Shown: positions 55,887 to 63,683 of the stretch, in pieces
How positions within the stretch are numbered: position 1 is the first letter of the stretch
How the letters are laid out: each line of letters begins with the position of its first letter
From: Candidatus Nanopelagicus abundans
Lineage (GTDB): Bacteria; Actinomycetota; Actinomycetes; Nanopelagicales; Nanopelagicaceae
Direction of reading: 5' to 3'
DNA length: 64,000 nucleotides
Assembly: GCF_002288305.1 (NCBI RefSeq)
Contig: NZ_CP016779.1
Location: 434,001 to 498,000 of the forward strand
Notes under the pieces: generated by a model
The model's input: only the letters and a program-made list of their open reading frames with translations
Told to the model about the DNA's origin: nothing
The model's database searches: none
Program-made: the position numbers and the translations under genes

Positions 55887-56510
55887 TTAGCCAATATTAA
55901 AGAAAGCCTTTATAGCGCTAACTATCATCTCTACTGCAATTGCTGATAGAAGTAAGCCAGCAATGCGTGCAAGAAGTGTGACGCCAGAATCCTTAATTAC
56001 GGAAAGGATTTTGGTTGAGAACATAAAGGTAATGCCAATAATTAAGTGAACTGCCACAATTGCAATTGCTAGCGCCCCTAACTGTTCATTTCCATCCGCC
56101 TTTTGTACATACAACATTGTGGTCACAATTGCGCCAGGGCCTGCAAGTAGTGGTGTACCAAGTGGAACGAGTGCAATATTTTGAGAAGCAGCAGAGTCAC
56201 TGTCGGTAATTGAGCCAGTAAGTAGGCCAAGTCCAGTAATTAAAAGCAGTATGCCACCTGCTCCCTGTAGTGCAGGTAGTGAGATATTTAAATAACCTAA
56301 AAGTGCGTTACCAAATAATGCAAAAGTAACAATTACAAAAAGTGAGACGGTAGCTGCCTGCCATGCCAATCTGCGTTGAACTTTGATTGATTTTCCAGAT
56401 GCCAAACTTAAGAAAATTGGAGCCGCTCCCGGTGGATCTAAAATAACAAATAATGTTACAAAGGCTTGAGTACCAAAGGTGAGTGCTGAAATTGTAAGTG
56501 CATCTTGCAT
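55887..56510 (-). CDS. MarC-family integral membrane protein
   Basis: A 207-residue protein with six helices. FVILDPPGAAPIFLSLASG and ALVPLGTPLLAGPGAIVTTM are the two conserved MarC blocks. The family's function is unresolved despite its name. TATGAT 6 nt before the ATG supports the start. It is divergent from kynU. Confidence 0.9.
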   Translation of the reverse strand: MQDALTISALTFGTQAFVTLFVILDPPGAAPIFLSLASGKSIKVQRRLAWQAATVSLFVIVTFALFGNALLGYLNISLPALQGAGGILLLITGLGLLTGSITDSDSAASQNIALVPLGTPLLAGPGAIVTTMLYVQKADGNEQLGALAIAIVAVHLIIGITFMFSTKILSVIKDSGVTLLARIAGLLLSAIAVEMIVSAIKAFFNIG

Positions 56511-56637
56511 TAAATTATCATACTCAAAATAGTTAAAACCGCTTAATTTGAGGTTATGTTAGACGGGCTTTCATTTCTATTACCTCTGGAATACTCTTAT
56601 GTAGTAATCACTAGGGAGTAAGAGTGGGGCAGTGGTA

Positions 56638-57912
56638 ATGAAAGCAACTGATCGAGATTATGCACTCTCACTAGATGCAAAAGACCCGCTTGCAAAATAT
56701 AAATCCCAATTCGTAATTACTGATCCAGATTTATGTTATTTAGATGGTAATTCACTTGGTAGATTGCCTAAAAAAACTATCGAGAGTATTTCAAATTTTT
56801 TAACAAATGAGTGGGGACCAGAAGTAGTGACTGGGTGGAGTCATTGGGTAGATGAAGCCCAACCAACCGGTGATTTACTTGGGGCTGCAGCATTAGGCGC
56901 AGCTGCTGGGCAGATCCTAGTTTGTGATACAACATCGGTTAATTTTTATCAACTGTGTCTAGCAGCAATTAAGGCACGTCCGGATCGAAAAACAATTATT
57001 ACAGATAAGGCAAATTTTCCTACCGATCGATATATTCTAGAAGGAATCGCAACCCAGTTTGATTTGAAGTTAGTAATTATTGATAATGAAAATCCAAAAA
57101 TTGCAGAGCATGAGCGAATTACAACTGATGTGCTAGCTCCTTATTTAAATGAGGATGTTGCACTGGTAACACTTGAAGTTATTCAATATCGATCTGGAGC
57201 AAGAAGTGATATTAAAGCAATTACAGATCAGGTGAGAAAAATTGGCGGATTAGTAGTTTGGGATGCTAGCCATGCAGTTGGCGCAATTGAATTAGATTTA
57301 GATGCAAATGGTGTTGACCTATGCGTGGGATGTACATACAAGTACGGAAACTCAGGTCCTGGTTCACCCGCATGGCTTTATGTTTCAAAACGTATTCAAA
57401 ATCAATTACAGGTACCTATTCAAGGTTGGTTTGCGCAGGAGGATCAGTTTGAAATGGGTTCAGAGTTTAAACGCACTGAAAGTATTCGTGGCTTCCAAAT
57501 AGCTAGTCCATCCCTTATGGGAATACGTTGTGTGCAGAGTGCATTTGAAATGATTAAAGAGGCTGGAATTAAAAGTATTGCAGAAAAAGCTGGCATAGGG
57601 ACCGATTTAATGATTTCATTATTTGATGCTTGGCTTAAACCATTAGGTTTTGTTTTAAATACACCAAGAGATGCAAAACAAAGAGGTGGGCATATCTCAT
57701 TAGTTCACCCTGATGCAGCCAAGATTTGTGTGGCTCTTAGAGAGATAGCAAATGTAATTCCAGATTACCGAACACCAAACTCAATTAGGGTTGCAATTTC
57801 ACCTCTGACAACTTCTTATACCGAAGTTTGGGATGGATTTTTACGTATGAAGGAGCTAGTGGAAAGTGGTAAATACAAAGAGGTAGCAGCGAGTGGTTCT
57901 CGAGTAACATGA
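56638..57912 (+). CDS. kynU: Kynureninase
   Basis: A PLP enzyme cleaving kynurenine to anthranilate and alanine. YLDGNSLGRLPKKT begins the fold, VWDASHAVGAIELDL holds the PLP Asp, and GCTYKYGNSGPGSPAWLYV holds the PLP lysine. The start is ATG 56638; GTG 56632 is equally possible, and no clear ribosome site or -10 spacing decides. Length is about 424 residues. Its stop overlaps the kynA ATG (ATGA), so the two are coupled. Confidence 0.95.
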   Translation: MKATDRDYALSLDAKDPLAKYKSQFVITDPDLCYLDGNSLGRLPKKTIESISNFLTNEWGPEVVTGWSHWVDEAQPTGDLLGAAALGAAAGQILVCDTTSVNFYQLCLAAIKARPDRKTIITDKANFPTDRYILEGIATQFDLKLVIIDNENPKIAEHERITTDVLAPYLNEDVALVTLEVIQYRSGARSDIKAITDQVRKIGGLVVWDASHAVGAIELDLDANGVDLCVGCTYKYGNSGPGSPAWLYVSKRIQNQLQVPIQGWFAQEDQFEMGSEFKRTESIRGFQIASPSLMGIRCVQSAFEMIKEAGIKSIAEKAGIGTDLMISLFDAWLKPLGFVLNTPRDAKQRGGHISLVHPDAAKICVALREIANVIPDYRTPNSIRVAISPLTTSYTEVWDGFLRMKELVESGKYKEVAASGSRVT

Positions 57913-58703
57913 GTGAGAACTTTGATTCTGCCCTAACCTATAACTCATATCTGGGTATAGATGAATTACTTAAACTACAAAAACCAATATCAGATGGACC
58001 AGAGCATGATGAGATGCTGTTTATTATCATCCATCAAACATATGAATTATGGTTTAAACAATTAATTCATGAGTTTAAACAGGCACAAAAAGCCTTAGAG
58101 TCTGGTGATACTTACTACTCATTATCTTTACTTGGGCGGATCAGAACTATTTTGAAAGTTTGTGTTGCCCAAATAGATATTTTAGAGACGATGACTCCAT
58201 TGCAATTTAATGCATTCCGCTCATACTTATCCTCATCAAGTGGTTTTCAATCTGCACAATTTAGAAAAGTAGAGGCTTTATTAGGCAGGCGGGACAGTAA
58301 AATGGCATCACATTTGCCGCCAAATGTGCAGCAAGAGATAGCTGAATTAACTAAAAGTAATTCACTATGGGACTCAGCACTGATCTTTTTAACAAAACGC
58401 GGGCATCAAATGCCAGATGAGGTATTAAAGCGCGATAAGTCCCAGGCTTATATTGAAAACAAAGCAGTCCAGGATGTTTTACTTACACTACATCGAAATG
58501 ATCCAGAGACATCTATTGTTTGTGAGCGATTAGTTGATATCGATGAAGGATTACAAGAGTGGCGATATCGTCATGTGAAAATGGTTGAGCGAACAATTGG
58601 CCAAAAAATTGGAACTGGTGGATCAAGCGGAGTTGGTTACTTAAGTGGCACATTATCTAAACCAGTTTTTCCAGATCTTTGGCAGATTAGATCGAGTTTT
58701 TAA
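57909..58703 (+). CDS. kynA: Tryptophan 2,3-dioxygenase
   Basis: A 264-residue heme enzyme opening the indole ring of tryptophan to N-formylkynurenine. LTYNSYLGIDELLKLQKP, HDEMLFIIIHQTYELWFKQ (distal His region), QFNAFRSYLSSSSGFQSAQF and KIGTGGSSGVGYL are family signatures. An arylformamidase gene is not adjacent. It is followed 9 nt later by the aminotransferase with its own AAGGAG. Confidence 0.96.
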   Translation: MSENFDSALTYNSYLGIDELLKLQKPISDGPEHDEMLFIIIHQTYELWFKQLIHEFKQAQKALESGDTYYSLSLLGRIRTILKVCVAQIDILETMTPLQFNAFRSYLSSSSGFQSAQFRKVEALLGRRDSKMASHLPPNVQQEIAELTKSNSLWDSALIFLTKRGHQMPDEVLKRDKSQAYIENKAVQDVLLTLHRNDPETSIVCERLVDIDEGLQEWRYRHVKMVERTIGQKIGTGGSSGVGYLSGTLSKPVFPDLWQIRSSF

Positions 58704-58712
58704 GGAGATAAA

Positions 58713-60071
58713 GTGGCAGTAGTTGATCGAGATCATTTAGCAAAATTGCGCAAGATAGAAGATGAAAGATTTCTATTGCTGCATCCAAAAAGTGGTGAAT
58801 TCTTTGCTAAAGCAAGGCAATCAATGCCAGCTGGTGTACCAATGTCTTGGATGTCTAAGTGGCCAGGGGCGTATCCAGTATTTGTTGAAGAGGCAAAGGG
58901 ATCAAGTTTTATTGATGTAGATGGCAATACCTATGTTGATTTTTGTTTAGGAGATACCGGATCTATGACCGGTCATTCACCAGATGCAATTGCAACTGCA
59001 ATTAGAGAGCAGGTTGGTCGTGGGATGTCGACTATGTTGCCAAGTAAAGATGCATCCGCCGTCTCTGAGGAGTTGGCAAAGAGATTTAGTTTACCGTTTT
59101 GGCAATTTACTGTTTCAGCGACGGACGCTAATCGTCATGCAATTAGGTATGCCAGGTTAATAACTGGAAAAGCTAAAGTTATTGTGATTGATCGCTGCTA
59201 CCACGGAAGTGTTGATGAAAGCTTTGCCACTCTAGATTCAAAAGGAAAGACAGTTGCTAGAGAGGGCAATATTGGCGCACCTGTTGATTTAGACGTCACT
59301 ACTCGTGTTGTGGCATTTAATAATCTGCCTGCAATGAAAAAGGCCTTAACAAATAATGATGTGGCTGCCATATTGATGGAGCCGGCTATGACAAATGTTG
59401 GAATTGTCTTACCAAAAGATAATTACTTAGCTGGAGTAGAGAAATTAGCAAAAGAGTTTGGCGCCTTACTAATAATTGATGAAACTCATACTATTTCAGT
59501 AGGGCCCGGTGGTATGACTGCGCAATTATCACTTTCACCTGATTTTTTAACGATTGGAAAAGCAATCGGGGGCGGATTCCCAACCGGTGCTTTTGGTATG
59601 ACTTCAAGTGTTGCAGATTCAATTAAAAAGCTAGTAGATCTTGAGGTAATTGATACTGGTGGTATTGGCGGCACTCTTGCTGCAAACGTACTTTCATTAG
59701 CTGCAATGAAGGCAACTTTGACTAAAGTTTTAACGAAAGAAAATTTTGATCAAATGATAAAACTAGGTAATCGTTGGGCTGATGGGGTTGAAAAAGTTAT
59801 TAATAAATATGAGCTACCTTGGACAGTAAACCGCCTAGGAGCGCGGGCTGAATATATGTTTAGTGAAAAAGCACCAATAGATGGGCGTGAGGCTGCTGAT
59901 GCTGGTGATTTTGAACTAGAACAGTACATACATTTACGTATGTTAAATGAAGGTTTTTTAATTACGCCATTTCATAATATGGCACTGATTTCACCTGACA
60001 CTACTTATGAAGATGTTGATTCACATACAGTGATGTTTGAGCAAATGTGTGGCGATTTAATTGGAAAGTGA
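58713..60071 (+). CDS. Class III PLP-dependent aminotransferase (GSA-aminomutase-like)
   Basis: A 452-residue fold-type I aminotransferase. IDVDGNTYVDFCLGDTGSMT is the N-terminal signature, LIIDETHTISVGPGG has the PLP Asp, and LTIGKAIGGGFPTGAFG has the PLP lysine. The GTG start has AAGGAG 7 nt upstream. In an operon with kynU and kynA, it could act on kynurenine or on alanine from kynureninase. The substrate is unknown, and glutamate-1-semialdehyde aminomutase itself is unlikely, given the context. Confidence 0.85.
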   Translation: MAVVDRDHLAKLRKIEDERFLLLHPKSGEFFAKARQSMPAGVPMSWMSKWPGAYPVFVEEAKGSSFIDVDGNTYVDFCLGDTGSMTGHSPDAIATAIREQVGRGMSTMLPSKDASAVSEELAKRFSLPFWQFTVSATDANRHAIRYARLITGKAKVIVIDRCYHGSVDESFATLDSKGKTVAREGNIGAPVDLDVTTRVVAFNNLPAMKKALTNNDVAAILMEPAMTNVGIVLPKDNYLAGVEKLAKEFGALLIIDETHTISVGPGGMTAQLSLSPDFLTIGKAIGGGFPTGAFGMTSSVADSIKKLVDLEVIDTGGIGGTLAANVLSLAAMKATLTKVLTKENFDQMIKLGNRWADGVEKVINKYELPWTVNRLGARAEYMFSEKAPIDGREAADAGDFELEQYIHLRMLNEGFLITPFHNMALISPDTTYEDVDSHTVMFEQMCGDLIGK

Positions 60072-60582
60072 AATAAGACTTAAGCCAGTCTCCGAAGTCC
60101 CGCACCTTGCAAGTGCACCACTTGAATGGAGTCTTAAGTTGTGGGGTCAAGGTAAAGAGGAATTTTCAGCTCAAGACTGGAAAGATTTTTATAATAAAAC
60201 TTTAACCTCAAATTACGATAAGTGGGATTTAAATGGTTTAGATCAAGAATTACTTTTCTTGGCCATTGTTAACAACCAAGGAGTGGATGAGGTTGTTGCA
60301 TCAATAGCAATTTGTGACTTTGATGATTTTGAAGAGCTTCGTAAGTACAAACCTTGGGTAGCAGCATTTGTGGTTAGGGAAGATCTAAGAGGAAGTGGAG
60401 TCGGCACTTTAGTTCTTGAATTAGTTGAACAAAAAGCAAGATCATTTGGAATTGATCAGATCTATTTATGGACTGAAGGGGAGAAGCCTTTTTACCAAAA
60501 GAGGGGATATTCACAGGTGGAGCAAGTAATAAAGCCTGGCCGGGTTATAGATGTATTAAGTAAAAATCTTACAAACTTTTAA
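60061..60582 (+). CDS. GNAT-family N-acetyltransferase
   Basis: A 173-residue acetyltransferase. The acetyl-CoA motif is VVREDLRGSGVGTLVLELVE (R/Q-x-x-G-x-G), and the C terminus has PFYQKRGYSQVEQ. The TTG start lies inside the end of the aminotransferase gene (11-nt overlap), so it is coupled to the kynurenine operon. It may acetylate a product or antibiotic-like amine; the substrate is unknown. Confidence 0.85.
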   Translation: MESEIRLKPVSEVPHLASAPLEWSLKLWGQGKEEFSAQDWKDFYNKTLTSNYDKWDLNGLDQELLFLAIVNNQGVDEVVASIAICDFDDFEELRKYKPWVAAFVVREDLRGSGVGTLVLELVEQKARSFGIDQIYLWTEGEKPFYQKRGYSQVEQVIKPGRVIDVLSKNLTNF

Positions 60583-60585
60583 CAG

Positions 60586-61362
60586 CTATTTTTGTGATTT
60601 CTTTTTAGCCTTTAAAAGTAATTCATCTACATCAATGCGATTTGCTTGAAAAGAATTAACTGGTGAATCACTTGGATATCCGATGGCAATTCCACAAATT
60701 AATCGATAATCCTTTGAAACTTCAAACTCATCTCTAACAACATCATCCCAAATATTTACGGCACCTTGAGCACATGTTCCAAGTCCATGCGCATGAGCTG
60801 AGAGCATTAGATTTTCCATCATTAGGCCAGCATCAGAGGCTGCGTAAATATGTAGACTTTTATGAATATAAACAAATAATTCAACTGGGGCGCCAAAGAA
60901 TTCATAATTCTTCCCCCACTGCTTATCTCGAGCATCACGATCACCACGGGCTACTCCGAATAATGTGTATAGCTCGCGGCCAACCCGTTCTGCTCTTGGT
61001 TTTAACTCAGCAACGTAAGGTTTAACGATTGAACGATTACTAGTTGGCAGACCGTAGCGAGTAAAAATTAGCCTTAATTTATTTTTAAAACCCTTGCGCA
61101 TAATCTTTGAAAGAACATGCCATCTTGCTAGAAATTCATTACTAATTCGATCTCTAACTTCACCGGTAGCAACTGCGACCTTAAATGGTCTTGTGTTAGA
61201 CCAGCTAGGAGCGGTTAGAGAATCTTTTAGTATCTGATTAATTATTTCTGGCGCAACCGGAGTGGGCAGGAAATCTCGAGTTGTTCGACGAGATGCTAAG
61301 AATTGGGAAACCCAAGCTGCATCTTTATCAGCGAGATTTAGATCCACTGCACTACTCAACAA
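60586..61362 (-). CDS. Nitroreductase family protein
   Basis: A 258-residue FMN-dependent oxidoreductase. SRRTTRDFLPTPVAPEIINQ is the N-terminal FMN arginine motif. SAHAHGLGTCAQGAVNIW and the C-terminal ICGIAIGYPSDSPVNSF are family blocks. Starts at 61362 (TTG) or a GTG five codons later are possible. It directly follows the aldolase gene. The substrate is unknown. Confidence 0.88.
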   Translation of the reverse strand: MLSSAVDLNLADKDAAWVSQFLASRRTTRDFLPTPVAPEIINQILKDSLTAPSWSNTRPFKVAVATGEVRDRISNEFLARWHVLSKIMRKGFKNKLRLIFTRYGLPTSNRSIVKPYVAELKPRAERVGRELYTLFGVARGDRDARDKQWGKNYEFFGAPVELFVYIHKSLHIYAASDAGLMMENLMLSAHAHGLGTCAQGAVNIWDDVVRDEFEVSKDYRLICGIAIGYPSDSPVNSFQANRIDVDELLLKAKKKSQK

Positions 61363-61363
61363 T

Positions 61364-62251
61364 CTATTTGATAGATGCTTCGTAAATACTTTGAATTGTT
61401 GAATTTAAAGTTGCATCAAAATCTGACTCACTCTGCTTAGCTGATAAACCTTCAGTTAGCGCTCTTGAGAAGGATGCAATTACTCCTGTGTTTTGCGCTA
61501 GAAGTTTATTTGCCTCATCTCTTGAATACCCACCAGATAGAGCAACAACTTTAATTACTCTTGGATGCTGAGTTAACTTTAGGTATAAATTAGATTGAGT
61601 TGGGATTGAAAGTTTTAACATCACATTCTGGTCATCACTTAGCGCATTTAGGTGCTTAAGAAGAGTGACCTTAAGAATTTCCTCGGCCTGTGCTTTTTGA
61701 GCACTATTGATATTAACTTCAGGTTCGATAATTGGCATTAGTCCACCTGCAATTATTTGCTTACCAATTTCAAACTGCTGGGCAACAATTGCTTCGATGC
61801 CAGCTGGATTTGCTAAATTAATTACTGATCTCATTTTGGTACCGAATACGCCATGCTTAACTGCAGCACTGATACGACTAGCAAGTTCTGGGATTGGCTT
61901 CATCAACTGAACATCATTTGCCTCAGCTGCTAGGCCATTATCAACTTTTAAGAAAGTAGGAATTTTTTTCTTGCTCCATAAATACTCAGCGCTAGCAATT
62001 CCATCGATATCGCGCTCCATAGTCATTTCAAACAAGATTGCGCCAACAATGCGATCGCTAGTAAAGACTGGGGATTTAATTAAACGAGAGCGCATCTTAT
62101 GAATGAGATCAAACATTGCGGGCTCACCTGAGTACTCAGATTCATCTATGCCATAAAGTTTAAGTGCCTTTGGCGTACTACCACCGCTTTGATCAAGTGC
62201 TGCGATAAATCCTTTGCCAGCCTTTACTTTTTCAAGCATATCTTTATTCAT
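61364..62251 (-). CDS. Fructose-bisphosphate aldolase class I
   Basis: A 295-residue Schiff-base aldolase. GFIAALDQSGGSTPKALKLYG is the N-terminal signature (one residue shortened: GFIAALDQSGGSTPKAL). FLKVDNGLA holds a conserved Lys, and VALSGGYSRDEANKLL the phosphate-binding SGG. The start at 62251 (MNKDMLE) is chosen because AGAGGA lies 6 nt upstream; a longer in-frame extension is not like the family. It works in glycolysis or gluconeogenesis. Confidence 0.92.
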   Translation of the reverse strand: MNKDMLEKVKAGKGFIAALDQSGGSTPKALKLYGIDESEYSGEPAMFDLIHKMRSRLIKSPVFTSDRIVGAILFEMTMERDIDGIASAEYLWSKKKIPTFLKVDNGLAAEANDVQLMKPIPELASRISAAVKHGVFGTKMRSVINLANPAGIEAIVAQQFEIGKQIIAGGLMPIIEPEVNINSAQKAQAEEILKVTLLKHLNALSDDQNVMLKLSIPTQSNLYLKLTQHPRVIKVVALSGGYSRDEANKLLAQNTGVIASFSRALTEGLSAKQSESDFDATLNSTIQSIYEASIK

Positions 62252-62361
62252 AATTGTCCTCTTCACTCCGTTAATCAAAATTATTTGCCTGCACACATCA
62301 TTGTTGGCAGTGCCTTAATCCTAGTAGATAGGAGTATAAATCTACAAAACAACCGTACTGG

Positions 62362-63213
62362 TTAGTTTTTTAAGAATTCAATTAGGCCCCCACTGGCCTG
62401 TGCTAATCGCTTGTACTCAAGCATCTGTGGGTCAAGTGATTGCAAAGTTTTTATAAACTCAGCAGTAGCTTGTGGGTCTTCTTTAATCCATTTAAATGGT
62501 TCACTTCGATTTCGAATTGTAAAAAGTAAAAACTGATTAGATTCTGATTTTGTTAGTGTTTGTCGCTCAGTGCGCCACCAGTAATCAGAAATCTCAACTT
62601 TATGTGGCGTATAGGTTGGTTCATGCAACTCTTCGGTTTCATGCAGTGACCAGTTGCGCCGCCAAACTGGGCGTTCTGGTTTAATTTTATTAAAAGTATC
62701 AACCATTAATGGCTGAAGTGCTCCGTGATATCCCGGTACCGGTTCGTGTATTGCATCAATATTTTTTCCAATTTTTTCAAGAAGTTTCCAACGAGAAGGA
62801 AATATCACAACACCAGCAACTAAGTTCCAAGAGGAGTTTTCATAGGACAGTAAGCACAAATCTTCGGCAATAACCCGTGCTAATTGCACAAATGGATGAT
62901 CTTCTAACAAGTTAACAGAAATACCTGTTGGTTTATGGGTTATCTGATCATCGTCAACCACATAATCTGAATGAAACTTACCTAGGTTATCTTTTAAAGC
63001 TCTTGCATAGGTAAGTGCGGCTTCTTCATATCCCGCTACTTCTTTGAAAACTATATTTCGTTTTGTTTCTAATAGCTCATTACGTTGCTTTAGTTGCTCT
63101 ACTAAATCTGATCCAACCTCAATCCAATTTGCAGGATCTAATTCACGCAAACCTAAACTTAATCGAAATGGTTTCCCATCTTTAGGTGGGGGATAGATGA
63201 ATCTGGTACTCAT
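62362..63213 (-). CDS. DUF3445/heme-dependent oxidative N-demethylase-like protein
   Basis: A 283-residue protein. PFRLSLGLRELDPANWIEV, LVAGVVIFPSRWKLLEKIG, IHEPVPGYHGALQPLM and RRNWSLHETEELHEP match the DUF3445 family. That family includes the catalytic subunit of heme-dependent oxidative N-demethylase, from memory. Partner subunits are not nearby, so the natural substrate is open. The ATG lies 10 nt after the tRNA-Val 3' end, and its -10 (CATAAT) overlaps the tRNA CCA. Confidence 0.8.
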   Translation of the reverse strand: MSTRFIYPPPKDGKPFRLSLGLRELDPANWIEVGSDLVEQLKQRNELLETKRNIVFKEVAGYEEAALTYARALKDNLGKFHSDYVVDDDQITHKPTGISVNLLEDHPFVQLARVIAEDLCLLSYENSSWNLVAGVVIFPSRWKLLEKIGKNIDAIHEPVPGYHGALQPLMVDTFNKIKPERPVWRRNWSLHETEELHEPTYTPHKVEISDYWWRTERQTLTKSESNQFLLFTIRNRSEPFKWIKEDPQATAEFIKTLQSLDPQMLEYKRLAQASGGLIEFLKN

Positions 63214-63219
63214 TACGCA

Positions 63220-63225
63220 ATTATG
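63220..63225 (-). promoter_or_regulatory. -10 hexamer of the DUF3445 gene, overlapping the tRNA CCA end
   Basis: On the minus strand CATAAT lies exactly 6 nt before the ATG at 63213. Its first two bases are the last two of the encoded CCA of tRNA-Val. Confidence 0.45.
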
Positions 63226-63298
63226 GTGGACGATACTGGGATCGAACCAGTGACCCCTTCCATGTCAAGGAAGTACGCTACCGCTGCGCTAATCGTCC
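63224..63298 (-). tRNA. tRNA-Val (anticodon GAC), CCA encoded
   Basis: A complete 75-nt cloverleaf on the minus strand. The acceptor stem pairs GGACGAT with ATCGTCC. The D arm GCGC...GCGT follows. The anticodon stem CTTCC/GGAAG carries loop TTGACAT with anticodon GAC. The T arm is ACTGG-TTCGATC-CCAGT. Discriminator A and an encoded CCA complete it. Confidence 0.97.
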
Positions 63299-63312
63299 GT
63301 AATTAAATTCTA

Positions 63313-63654
63313 CTAGCGACCGAAATCATCCTCAACACGTTCAATATCATCCTCGCCAAAGTAGCTACCAGTTTGTACTTCAATAAATATCAATTCAGTA
63401 TTTCCTGTGTTGTGCACTCGATGAAGCACGCCCTGAGGAACCGCAATCACAGAGCCGGGGGATATTGGTGAAATTTTTCCATCAAGGGTTACCTCACCCG
63501 TTCCTTGGGTGATATACCAATGCTCACTTCGTTTTTGATGGCGTTGATATGAAAGACGTTTACCAATTGCAACGTGAATTGATTTAACCTTGTATGTAGC
63601 GCCCTCTTGCAGCACCTCATACCTGCCCCAAGGCCGCTCTGATTTTTCTAGCAT
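63313..63654 (-). CDS. Cupin protein, mannose-6-phosphate isomerase type II-like
   Basis: A 113-residue single cupin domain like the C-terminal part of bifunctional mannose-1-phosphate guanylyltransferase/phosphomannose isomerase. RPWGRYEVLQEG, LSYQRHQKRSEHWYITQGTG (metal His and Glu) and VPQGVLHRVHNTG are visible. TAAAGT lies 6 nt before the ATG. It is divergent, by 29 nt, from the manA-like gene, fitting a shared mannose role. Confidence 0.9.
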   Translation of the reverse strand: MLEKSERPWGRYEVLQEGATYKVKSIHVAIGKRLSYQRHQKRSEHWYITQGTGEVTLDGKISPISPGSVIAVPQGVLHRVHNTGNTELIFIEVQTGSYFGEDDIERVEDDFGR

Positions 63655-63683
63655 GGAAATACTTTAACCCCTAAACTACCAAC

